From the NCBI GenBank assembly GCA_000328365.1, contig KB308534.1:4618-68617 (forward strand): a stretch of 64,000 nt of DNA, in the 5' to 3' direction. Of this stretch, positions 11,722 through 23,164 are shown in pieces (the first letter of the stretch is position 1; each line of letters starts with the position of its first letter). Source of the DNA: Capitella teleta. Its lineage: Eukaryota > Annelida > Polychaeta > Capitellidae. The notes beneath the pieces were generated by a model, which saw nothing but the letters and a program-made list of their open reading frames with translations, ran no database searches and was not told where the DNA came from. A program made the position numbers and the translations under genes.

Positions 11722-13962
11722 CTCCATCTACGGACAGCTCTTTTGCTGTAACTGTCCCGCTGGTCTCCCAGACTCAGAATGTGGAAGCAATTCGACTTTG
11801 TTGCTGACATACCCATTCTTGGGCAAGAACAACTACGCTTGGGTGGCCGGTGTTGTCGGATTCGTCGTGTTCATCACGCTCCTTACAATCGGGGTCATCT
11901 GCTGTATTCGACGCAAAAAGTAAGCCAAGCAACCCACCCTTCGCAAAACAAGCCATTTCATGCTTTTCTCTCTTTACGCCGTAGCAGCTGGGATTCTTGT
12001 ATTCTTTGGGGACCTGTAAGGTGATGGGAAAATTGACGGCCAAATGTGCATAGAACATGTTCTGCTCCAGGGAAGGATGTCGGGCATATTCTTTGGATCT
12101 GCAGAAATCACCATCTCCTTTCCCCGAAAGGGACTCTCTCCAATCTAATTGATTTTGCTCCTTCTGATTGTGCAATCGCGCTCGAATCCAATCGCATTCG
12201 TATGTTTGCACTTCTTCTATATCTTCCATGTATTGGCTACTTGTTCGTTAAAAGAAAATGGTACGGAATAGCGCAATTCAGAGAGAAGAGTCCCACTGCA
12301 ATCGCACATTGCAAATGTACTCTTTCTGGGGCGTCGAAGCAAACACATTCTCGACAGAAGCAAATGAAGTCATTCTGGGAAGAGGTCGAAATGGTATTCA
12401 ATTGGCGAATTGGCTGTTGCTCTTGGGTCAAGTACCTTGGCTTTCGGTTTCTGAATATATTGCGCGGTGAACAATACGGAACATGCTTAGAATAACACGA
12501 TATAATTTTAATATTACACAAGGCAAAGGATCGATGGTATACGCATCCGCACTGATGTATTTAGGCAGGTATCCATGCTGGTCAATAGCACATAATTATA
12601 ACACAAATTTGGACAAACTCTTGTAGTGTAGAAAGCATATAGAATTATACCACCACTGAGTCTGCCGACCAATCAACGTCGAAATCTGCTGTGATATAAA
12701 GGTGCTTATGTAATTTGTAGAAATAGCCACAAACGTGTGATTGTACGAATATTGACCAATCGCTCTGCATATCGATTATGCATAAGATTATTTTGATATA
12801 ACACATGCATGCGTGTGCAGAAGTATAGACTACAGAGGGATGAGCTTATTGTATGTACAGTGCTTCATGTTTCTCCATTTTAGACACTATAATTAATACC
12901 TCGGCTTGCACCTCTGATGTAATCTCGTTCAAGACTCCTATTGCTACAGATTATGAGTATATAGAGTTACCTCTGAGAGAGCATTGCGGCCTGATCCGTG
13001 CGTCGAAGCATTGTCCCTGTAATGCGTGTATGCGATGTTTGTTTTCGAGTACTTGTAGGCCTACATGCACGTGCTTTATTCAATTATTTTCATGGGTCAG
13101 ACTTTCCTTGTTTTGCATGTACGGTTGCGTCAAAACAATCACAAGTTGGTCAGTGGGTCAAAGCAGGTCTTGACCGGCTGTTTATGACTCGATCGTCTGT
13201 AATAATATTAAAGTGCGACCATTAAAGACGAGACCAAAGCTGAGGAGCTGAGGCAGAGGGTGTGTTGCATGAAATGGCTATTCGACTTCCCCGAAAGTGA
13301 CCCCATAAACTGCTCCTCTATGCTGATAAAGCTGATTTAGCAGAATTTTATTGTGCTTTGAAGCTGCCTCTATGTTGTAAACGATCCTTGTCACGCTCAC
13401 TTTCCATAACCGGAAATGAAATTTCCGTCATAATGTTAATGGTGATGAGGTGGCCGTTTGTTTTGGCTTTTTCATCAGGGGATAGGGAGTACCTTATATG
13501 CGGCGACCCCTGTCACCCAAACGCCGGCCATTTCGTTTAACGACACAAGCAATGGAATCGCCCCAACCCCCATTAAGATGCATTGCATTAGCATAAATGT
13601 TCATTTCACGCTGAAATCTTTCCACAGAAGAATGCACGATAACGAGATGATCAGCATTATTCGCATACGAAGAGCTCTGCTGGGACCCCGCCAGCAAGAC
13701 AATTGCCAACAACAAAGTCTTATCAACAACATGTGCGAGGGAACAATGTCATGCCCCCTTGAGCAGGTGAATAAGGGATTTATACACGTCATTCCATGTC
13801 ATGCCATACACCTTGCAGGGTGAGGCCTCAAGTGAAACACGCATCCCGATGTCAGATGAAGATTCAGGCGACAATTTGGATCAACTGGATCTCCTAGAAG
13901 ATCGTGGCATCTCCATCGACGGAGCAATGCTCAGCGTGGACGCCCAATCAGACAGTGCTTAG
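11722..13962 (+). CDS. 3' end of an unrecognised type I transmembrane protein (three exons)
   Basis: Exons 11722-11919 (5' border uncertain), 13628-13766 and 13819-13962 (TAG 13960-13962). The first has cysteines in an EGF-like ending (FCCNCPAGLPDSEC), an NST sequon, and a transmembrane segment of about 22 residues (WVAGVVGFVVFITLLTIGVI), then CCIRRKK and a GTAAGC donor in phase 2. The second enters in phase 2 after TCTTTCCACAG and encodes a 46-residue basic/Gln-rich cytoplasmic piece, exit phase 0. The third enters in phase 0 after CCTTGCAG and encodes an acidic tail beginning GEASSETRIPMSDEDSGDNL and ending DAQSDSA. The last intron is 52 nt, the size class common in the PIK3C2 and NUCB genes here. 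An AATAAA follows. Agreement of three phases, topology and polyA signal supports a real gene; the family is unknown to me. Confidence 0.65.
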
Positions 13963-14066
13963 TCGTGATACATATTGACGGTTAATCTTATTTTTTATTT
14001 GTGGTGTTACGTCATAATGAGGTCGATTCCAGGTCATCCGCATGACACCTTCTGACGCCGCTATAC

Positions 14067-14072
14067 AATAAA
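14067..14072 (+). terminator. Polyadenylation signal for the membrane-protein gene (AATAAA)
   Basis: AATAAA 105 nt after the TAG of the 13819-13962 exon. Confidence 0.5.
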
Positions 14073-14539
14073 ATGATTCACGTTTGGTGTCTATTATGTA
14101 ATACGTATTCGCTCTTTTATGTGAACATTTAACACCAGGTGTTGGAATCAAAGAGTGGAGCATTTTTCGGCTTCCTTCCTTCCGTGGTTGAAAGGCTTAA
14201 TTCCTACTTCAGCGCTTATGTATGCATGCATCTTTAGACGGACACTTCATTATACCACTATAGACGAGTCATGCTGGGATATGGGCCTTAACTGTGTGAT
14301 ATAAATAGATTTCTATATAATGCGTAGAAATAGAGGGGAAAGTTCATAACGGCGTTGTTGGTTGGTGATTTGGTGTGATATGGTCACCATGAAACGGGAT
14401 TGCTGATTGGCTTAAATCTTATATGTCATCGCCGCGCTGATTGGCTGGGTATTTACCCACCGTCTCGATATCAAGATGACCTAAATGGTTTGAGGGGATA
14501 CGAGGCAATTCAGAACGCGGTTAATTTATCCCGGGAGCG

Positions 14540-14568
<29 letters not shown>
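14540..14568. repeat. Poly-A tract (29 A)
   Basis: Uninterrupted run of A. No adjacent retrotransposon tail was recognised. Confidence 0.95.
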
Positions 14569-14570
<2 letters not shown>

Positions 14571-16377
14571 TACGAAAAGGGCGAAATTTGCTCTGCAAAT
14601 GAAATTAATGTGTAATACCCGGCTTCACGGAGATTAACACTTCACTCCTCAATGATGTGACGATGTTCTCAACTTGACACATAAAGGCGTAAATCCTGTT
14701 ACTGATTTAGCGAACTGTCAGCCAATTCTCACCCTGACGCCAGGCAGAGAAGCAAACAAGAGATAGAAAGGCCGCAACATCACATGCTTGCCATTGCTTG
14801 GTACGAGCATGAACTTTTCCAACTCTTATGTACATGCATCCGGAGGTGAGTTTATGACATGCAACATACAATGGCACTGATTTTCAAGCAGATGATGCTG
14901 CGATATCAAATCACGGATCACTAGCTGCATGCAATGTATACGAACAGTCTATAGCACAGAATGGTCTACGGACTTTAGACTTCTAAGCGACAGGCAATAC
15001 TTGATGTCGGCATGAAACATTTCTCTTTCAAGCAGATTTGTTTTCCATTTGAAATGAACGGCTTTTTCACAAAGGGAAATAAAAACGGGTATGGTGGGGC
15101 AGGGGTGGGACAGGCAATGATCTTCAAAAGTTTGCGGGCACAAAAGTGTTGCGTGTTGCCCTTATATTTTATACAAGGCTTAAATCGTGCACCAGTTTCC
15201 GACTATTCGTCCCATATATTATATGGTTTTATATTGATATATACACGTGTATCGTGCAGCCATATCGTAATGAGCCAAATCTAGCCGATCACTCAGCCGG
15301 TCTTCCAGCAGATTGAGCCACTGATGATCGGCGTTGTAACCAATCTTGTGATGTTCTTTAGTCAAGGCAATGAAGATCTGCTCAATAGCACACGGGGGTA
15401 TGCGCCTATTGCCCGTGTAATTTTTACTTCATTAGCGCTGCTCATCTCTTCCCTTCCTTGGCACGGTTTCAATCGCCCGGCAGCATCCACGTGTTTCTAT
15501 GAAAACCAATTAGTCCGGCGATTAACCTGGCTTTGCACCTTGCAAAGTATCAAGGTCGTTCGTTATACGGGGCTTAATTCCATCACACATCTCATCATGT
15601 TTCTATAGGTATGATATCAACGTTTATCTTTCTATAAAAAGTCACGATTTTAGCCAATTTGCAGTAAAATGCATGACCGAAACACTGAATATCACACTAT
15701 GCAGACATACTCGGTGACCTTTCTCACCCTAAAAGCATTGGCACGCGCGAAATTGTGCGAACGATGCCGAAGCATTTCATCCCGTGAGCAACAAATGCCA
15801 GTCGTCCATTTCGGCAGGACTTTTGTTTGTAGCTGTGTCGATTGCATTGAGGAATGATTAAACACGGCAACATCCGCCTGCCTATTGATCTGATCGTTGC
15901 ATACAGCAGTCTCTCACCGCCGAGCACAGTGAATGCCGGAGGACTGAATGGGGGAAAAGATGTCTCCTTAATTGGATGAAAAAGAAAGGGGCAGATAATG
16001 GATGTCTGCTCTTAAAATAGGTATCTATAAGTGCGGGGGTGTAATAGCCGTATGTGAAAACTAATTGCTAATCGATTCCCATAAAGAACACACACTAAGG
16101 ATGCAGTATTACGCAATCTACATGTGTACTCTCTACGATCTACACCGTTGAGAATTAAGGAGATACTTCGTTTGGCGTATGAATGCAGTAAACGGACTAC
16201 AGTGCAAATTAGAACAATAATCGAACATGATTCATCCATACGTGTCAACAGGGGGGAAATCTGGCGAACAGGTCAGCCAGAAAATCAGCGATGGAGAGTG
16301 ATCGGAGGGGGCACTGCTGAAGCCACTCAGCCCGATGATGCGAAACCAGAAACACATGGATAGTAGTGGATAGTCCA

Positions 16378-16830
16378 ATAGTTCCACTTAGGGACTGTGT
16401 GGTTCTCAATAGCATATTCTCTAAGTGTTTGCTTTCGATGGTGAAGACTAAGGACTTCGTTTCGGGTGAGATTTCGAGTAATACATGTAACGCATATATA
16501 GTGGTTGTAAATGTGGACCACAAACCAATTCGGAGCACCCACGATCCGGTTGTAACAAATGAATATTTAGGCATTATTATAAATAAACATCTATCGTGGA
16601 AACCACATATGTCATCAGTATCTTACAAAATTATGAAAGTCAACTGCATTTTATCTAAACTGAAGTATTTCATACCTAAACGCATTCTAAAAACTATTAT
16701 TTCATCGTTGGTATTATGTCGCATTTAAACATGAGATTCTAATCTGGGGTAGCAATACAAATAGCCTTCTTAAACATCAAAGAAGTCGTAAAGAACAATA
16801 CACTACCTGGATATTTTTATAACTTCATCT
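16378..16830 (+). mobile_element. Non-LTR retrotransposon (LINE) reverse-transcriptase relic
   Basis: The frame contains EYLGIIINKHLSWKPHMSSV and LSKLKYFIPKRILKTIISSL. This is the end of the palm and the thumb of Jockey/CR1/L2-type reverse transcriptases (consensus like YLGVIIDxxLSWxxHI, then SxLxYGILIWG). The continuation HEILIWGSNTNSLLKHQ lies in another frame, so the copy is frameshifted as well as truncated. Plus orientation; no full-length element around it. Confidence 0.75.
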
Positions 16831-17314
16831 CAATAGAAACTCCTCACACATAATGAATTATAACATTCAGGAATGAGTTAATGGAGACAAAGCTACTGTA
16901 AAGAAGCACCAGCACACACCGATGAAATCTGACCCATATTATTTTGGGTACACCCATGTCACTCGATTTCACATGACGTCACCCGGAATTCCCTAGATGG
17001 CTCACAAGGCGAGGCGAGTGAAAAAGAATTCACAGCTATATTTGCTGAATACGACCAGTTGACTAAATATTACTATAAATAGCAGCCAATGAGATACCAC
17101 CTGTTACCGGTGTGTGTCTGTGTCAATAAATATATGACCAGGGAACCAGTGAAGATTTTTTTTTTTTTGCGAACTGCTGAAAGATCTGAGAAAGTGTTAC
17201 AAAACAGATCAGAATGTAAAAATCACACAGAGTTAAGAGAAATAAATACTTGTTATGGTTAGTCTAACATGTCATGCTGCTATTCCCATCATATTTCTAT
17301 TCCAATTTCGTGAA

Positions 17315-17856
17315 CATTTATGCCGATTAATCTCAATTAACAGAGTCCACTCACCATTCTGTGATATTTCCCCTTTTGGCGGCAAACAGGGCCGCAGCCG
17401 GACCATGGATACGCTTCGTTGAACGCATAATTGAGGCAACGCTCTCGTACTATTGTTTTGTTTGAGAGTACTATTTCTGTGACAGTAGCACTAATGTTTA
17501 TCTCCTAAATCAAAATAAAGCAGAGAGTTTGTATTGAGACGCCATACAAGAAATGACATTCCTTAATGCTCGTTCAGGGGCTCATATGATTTTGCTCTCT
17601 TCGCGATCACTCATCATTCGCATTTAAATGTTCATCCCTCATTCAAAATTGACTTTTTACTGGATTTTTTTTGCATACATGGGCGCAAAATAACAGTGAA
17701 TCCGTACCGGGTAGATATTTTTTTGGAATAATTGAAACATTTAAAAAATATTTTGAGTTTTGTTTTTAACATTGAGTAGATAGACTATACTTTGACCCAC
17801 TCTGTATATGTATGTATGTACGTTATAAACGTATAGTAGGCCTATTTAAAATCTTA
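17315..17856. repeat. Second copy of the 27149-27768 element body, lacking its left end
   Basis: Starts at CATTTATGCCGATTAATCTC, shares the GGCGGCAAACAGGGCC and TGCTCTCTTCGCGATCACTC blocks with the other copy, and carries a right end CAGAGTGGGTCAAAGTATAG (inverted) at 17804 next to TA. Homology continues past that end to about 17856. The left inverted repeat is missing. Judged by eye to be roughly 85-90% identical. Confidence 0.75.
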
Positions 17857-18309
17857 CAAGTTTTTTTTTCTGTTTTCTTTTCTTTTTCTTTGCCATCTTT
17901 TCTTTTGTTGTTATCTGGATTCAGCGGTGTTCATTTCACCCAGAGGTCACGCACATTATGCATAAAGAGATGCGATTACGAGTCAGAAAGAAAGGAAAAA
18001 CAAGCGTGAGAAGGCATATATTAAATGCAGAAATGTTACACTTTATCACCGGCACCTAATTACTCCGTAGAAGGTGCTAGGAGTGCACTGACCCGCGGTT
18101 ATTGGCTGATGGGGCACGAACACGAACAGCTTGTTCTCATCAAATCTGCTGGGTGTTTTTTAATCGTGAGTGAGAGCACATTTTTACATCTCGTCTCGCA
18201 GACAAAAATACACTCGCGGGCAACAGAGCCTAATGGAGCGGACATTAATCTGAGAGCGTTGCGTCAGCTCCTCGATGTCATCCCGTGCAATTAGACGTAA
18301 CACGCATGA

Positions 18310-18361
18310 GACGAGGTCGACAGTGACGAGGTCGACGCTGAGGAGGTCGACGTTGAGGAGG
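18310..18361. repeat. Tandem repeat, 15-bp unit, about 3.5 copies
   Basis: Unit GACGAGGTCGACAGT with small changes, starting at 18310, 18325, 18340 and a partial copy from 18355. Each full unit holds a GTCGAC site. Confidence 0.9.
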
Positions 18362-21356
18362 CCGTTCAATCCGCGTCCTCTATATGAGCGATCAAGGGTC
18401 GCGATATCGAGGCTTCCATCTCATCTCTCGTCGCCCATTTCGGCTTGTCATAATAATGAAATTGGTTGCGATAAAACCTACGTTTACGAAGGCAAACGCG
18501 TTTAGGATTCTTGTCCTGTTTCTAATCCAGATCGATGAAGCGTTTGCTTTTCGGTACGAATCCTTTTTCGTCGCATGCAAGATTGTTGAATTCGATTCGA
18601 CCTCCAAATTAACAGCCTGGACCTGAATCTTTTTATGAGTATTATTTTTATCGTGTCACGGGCATTATAATTGCCCACATCAATTAAAGCTGAAATTAAC
18701 ACTGAAATTTAGAGAAAAAAATTCAGCACTTACATATATAGGCCTACTAGTATTGTAGTCTTGCACTCTTGCTAATGTGAAGTAAAAACATATACTGTGT
18801 CTATAATATCTGTGTCCTTTGATTGTCGGATAATACTCCGATTATATTTATGCTATGAATTAGAAACCTAATTACTGGACAGGATGTCATAGGCATGACT
18901 ATCAGAGAGGGTAATGCTATAGCCTATTATTAGATTAATTAGTGTTCACCCATGTTTAGAACGAGATATGGCTCCGAATTGTGGATCCAAAATGGCGCCC
19001 TAACACACGGCTAGCTTACTTTTGGTTGGTTTATGAGTTATCTAGTCAGTAGCAAGCTTAGTGCTGATGCCATTTTTGGTTAGTCTATATGGATGTAATA
19101 CTGTATACTGTATTAATATATACTGGTGTAGTTATTTTGTGTTATTTTCTTCTTCTTTTTTATATATATTTTCTTCATCGGGAATTTTTTTAGGAATTTT
19201 TTTTCCTATGTTCTTGTTTGTTTTGGGATTTTAAATTATAATTTATTTCATCTTTATTTTTATTTTTAATCTTTTTAATTTTTATTTTATTTTTTTCATT
19301 TCCTATATCTCTCAGTTGGTGAGGATTTATTTATTATTTTTATTATTTTTATTTTTATATAGTTTATTTCAATTTTAGTTTGTATGTCCGTGTGCACTTT
19401 TTCTCTGTAAACATCATTTACTTGATTTTTATTTTTATAAATTGGATCATGATTTTAATGTTCTTAACTCTTGCACCATGACGTCATTTTGTAGATGCTT
19501 TGGCTTTTACCATTTCACTTGATCGTTTTTAATTCACATGACATTACTATTTTTACTTCTTTATCACTTCTATTCATTCTCATTATAATTATTTTTAACA
19601 AATTTACTTTTGATGTGAATAATTTTTTGTGGGCCATGCCTTTTATTATTCACCGTTGTCGTTTTTATGGCATGAATTTTTAATAAATAAATATAGAAGG
19701 TATATAAAAAGAGAAACTCGAACGTCCGATTGTAACAGTACCGAAACAAAGGGCATTTTAATTCCAAATAACCTGAACTTGAATCTGCGCAGCTCAGATG
19801 ATGAAGGACTAGCTAAATACGTGAATGCACGCATGTACATGAACCGCAATTTACATTTCTCCAATAATAATAGCAATCAAAATAAAAAGGGGCCGAAATG
19901 CATAGTTACAACGGGGTTTTGTGGCTATGTGAGTGCAAGAGGCGAGCAAAGACGCACATAAATCATGAATCGACACCCAACTTCTTTTCCGGGAACAATG
20001 ACTCACTTAATTATTGCTAATTTATTACAGACGTTGATATAATAGGCTGCTGTACTGAAGACGACAGAGGTTCTGGGGTGCGATTACTTCATCAGAGGTG
20101 GACCCTCTTCACCCCATTCCAATGAGTGCGACGGTCAACAAACAGCGCTTAATGGCTTGATTGCTGGTCGAGAGCTTTTGAGACTGTGGTCTCCATGACG
20201 ACGCATTTTACTTCTTCCTTTCGGTGTCGTCTTATCTGATCACTTTATTCCGCGTACTTCTTCAGTATATGATCATGACGCACGAGTGTCAGCTGCGCGT
20301 TCAGTTTCAGCAACACTTCTCTGTTCGCTTGGCTGCTTGGGTGAACATTGCATTATGATGTAATTGATGCGTTATGATTGATGTCGATGTCGACGTTGGT
20401 TACTTGCATGGGGACAGAGAAAGCGTTTCAGGTTGGTTCCGTCAGCACATGTCACGCTGACCGGCAAAATAAACATCGTGATACAACAGGGTTGGTTGGC
20501 AGCATGGTAGCAAACCGTTTTATGTCTAATTCCGCACCTCGAAATTTGGCGGAATGATCGGCGCATATCCTGCAGACTCAATAGCGGGATCGATGGATCT
20601 CCAAGATTAGCAATTCAGGAACAACCACTGGTGTCCATCTGTTGCCGTTGGCAGTGAGACGCCCTAACCCTGACAGCATGCAAAGACAGCCTTATACCCG
20701 CCAAATGTTTTCACACTATTATGCCAGCTTCATCGTCTGCGACAAGCGACTAATTTCGGTGTGCGAGGGTCACACAATTTTATATTATTTCTATACGATT
20801 GTATTCTTGTATTACCTCATTTCTTTTCTCTCTCTTGTCTTCTGCATTCGTCTTCCCACTAATCGGGACACGTGGGGCTTTCATGGGTAGATCGGCAGCT
20901 GCATCAACAGTATTCAAAGCCAAAACAATGATTTGTGTTGAATGAGATAAACAAGAATATTGATCATGATATTCCGCTTTATTGTGATTCCACATAAGAA
21001 ATATATATAAAAAATCAATAAATCGAAGGTTTGATTCATTTTCATCATTTTGAATGGAGGAAAAAAAGAAAGAGAGAACAAAAAACAACAATTGAGCGAC
21101 GTTAATTAAGGCCAGAAAATAACACTAACCCCTAAATTGAACAAAATCCATTTATATTTGATATTACAAAATCTACGAGCGAAAGAATAAATACAACGAG
21201 TATTATCGAATAACCAACAACACATAATTTCATTGAGATATTTAGATGATTAGCATGATATTGAACTTCTATCGTGGATGGAATTTACAGAACATTCTGG
21301 TGATGTTCCCGTATGGCTTCATGATGGTCAGTATTTCGTTCAGGGTGATGCTCAGG

Positions 21357-21458
21357 GATGACCTCGTGGTCAACTGCTTGACCATCCTGGTTCACTTCTG
21401 CGATGACCTCGTGGTCAACTGCTTGACCATCCTGGTTCACTTCTGCGATGACCTCGTG
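21357..21458. repeat. Tandem repeat, 45-bp unit, 2.3 copies
   Basis: Two identical 45-bp units (21357-21401, 21402-21446) starting GATGACCTCGTGGTCAACTG, then a 12-bp partial copy. On the minus strand they lie in a 106-codon open frame (21285-21605) as the 15-residue repeat HEVIAEVNQDGQAVD. Confidence 0.9.
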
Positions 21459-22709
21459 ACCTTCGTCGACGGTTCCATCATTGATCACTGGAAGAGATAT
21501 TGCGTCATCAATTAGGGCGGCAGTTGTAGGCGCAGTAATCACTGCAGCCAAAGTGAATCGCATTTGTTTTATCTGTCGATGCAATACGGCGGCTATATCA
21601 GCCATTGAAATTGTGTCTCGGTTGTTTTAATTATAATTATATAAACATGACTTCCTTGGTGATGTCTGCTGCATGATTACAGGCATACGCAGTAGAAAAA
21701 CATGTAAATTGATTGTTTTGAAGTCTAGCTTGGAACATGATGTGTGAGATCTTGAAAACCCAGATTCAACGTAACAACGACCAAAATCTCAAGTAACAAC
21801 GACCTTGTTGTTAACAATATAAAATTACAAGCCTTGAATTTCCATGCAGAACGTCACATGAACGTCTTGGTATTTGGACATTCCATTTCATTCTGAGTGA
21901 AGCAGGGATCGGCATTTCGTCAATTTCAGCTGACTCCTAAGCTGCACGATAATTCAATATAACTTTTAGACTATTAATCATCTTAAATAATGTCCAATAT
22001 TCTCCTAATAGACGCATCGAAGCAATGCAATTAAGATAAATGAGTGCTGGGATATTCAGATGAAATCATTATAAAATGGTCAAATAACTATAGGACTGAT
22101 CCACTGTTATGTTCCTTCAAGTAATTCAATATTAAAGAAAGCAGGAAACACTAATTGAATTCCCGATAAACAATAATGCGATGTAAACTGTGATATCAGT
22201 AGAATATGACTCAAAATCAAAAACTAGCGTTTGCAATTGAACTACTACATGACCTTGCGATACTTGTACTTAACTACAAGATTTAAAGTCTCAGGTATTG
22301 CGCTTCCTTTGTTAGGCTGAGAACTTCCGAGCAACCCTTGTACGTAGCGGCTAGCCGTACGGGAACTGCTGGCTAACGGCTCAGGCCTTCATGGCGTTCT
22401 GGGTTGTGAAGGCCAATTGCCTAGTGAGCACGATGCGAACAAAGTAAATGGCAACAGGCAGAAGGATGGTCCATAATGTTGCAGGCATTAATAAAAAGTC
22501 TCTCTGCACATCATAATATGTTTGTATGTACTGATGGAGAGAGCTAAGATCTACGGACCCAGGGATATCCCTCTTCAACCCTAGTTAGTGACCACTGCAC
22601 TATGCAATATTTGCTGTACCGGTAAATCATATATGGTAAATTCAATCTATTGACTAATATGTATATTCTGTTGGCCGATTATATAACAAGAAGCTTCATG
22701 AAGATTTTT

Positions 22710-22715
22710 TTTAAT
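22710..22715 (-). terminator. Candidate polyadenylation signal for NUCB (ATTAAA)
   Basis: ATTAAA on the minus strand about 190 nt beyond the NUCB stop codon. No AATAAA is seen on that strand within roughly 500 nt of the stop. The hexamer is common in AT-rich DNA, so this is only a candidate. Confidence 0.3.
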
Positions 22716-22901
22716 TTTTGAATCATTCACAACAAAATGAGAGAGAAAAGGGGAAAAAGCCATTAAATTTACATATATTCATGATTACATCAAATCGAAT
22801 AATACAAAATGAGAGGAATGTAAAATTAAGCACGCAAATACAATACAATGACGGTGGGAGCTTCTTTAAGGCACAAGCGCCTTCAGATGATTGTGACGTG
22901 A

Positions 22902-23164
22902 TTAGTTAGCAGAGGGGGCGCCACCCTGCTCAGCATTTCTGCCGTGCGCGTACTTTAAGGAATCAGACTGCTCTTGTGGATTGCTTTGTTCGTGGTGAGT
23001 GGGATCGTGTTCGTTGGTTGCTTGCTGACGGTGGTGCGCTGGGGGGCCTGGATGGTGGATGGGCTGCTGCCGACCTTGCCCTTGGTTGTGTCCGGCCGTG
23101 GGCACTGGTGGAGGCTGGGCGTCCACTTTCATTGGTTGACCACGTTGTGCCATGGCTGGGTGAA
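22902..23164 (-). CDS. NUCB2: NUCB terminal coding exon, Q/H/P-rich tail
   Basis: The exon opens after a TTCCCCAG acceptor in phase 1 and ends at TAA (22902-22904). It encodes about 87 residues rich in Q, H and P, followed by [11 protein letters not shown], which may correspond to the ELKF/QLKF tail of vertebrate nucleobindins. The tail is longer than in human NUCB2. Both other frames stop early or give Arg/Ser-rich sequence, so this frame is preferred. Confidence 0.8.

Larger units (their letters stand above)
13963..22901. other. Intergenic stretch between the membrane-protein gene and NUCB
   Basis: Holds the poly-A tract, the LINE relic, the 17315-17856 repeat copy, the 15-bp and 45-bp tandem repeats and an AT/T-rich block at 19130-19470. 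No gene can be supported. Two short minus-strand frames (21285-21605 and 22381-22578) are noted as curiosities. Confidence 0.55.

Noticed and set aside
11774-12229. 151-codon minus-strand frame
   Set aside because: It is antisense to the transmembrane exon, which has better splice sites, topology and polyA support.
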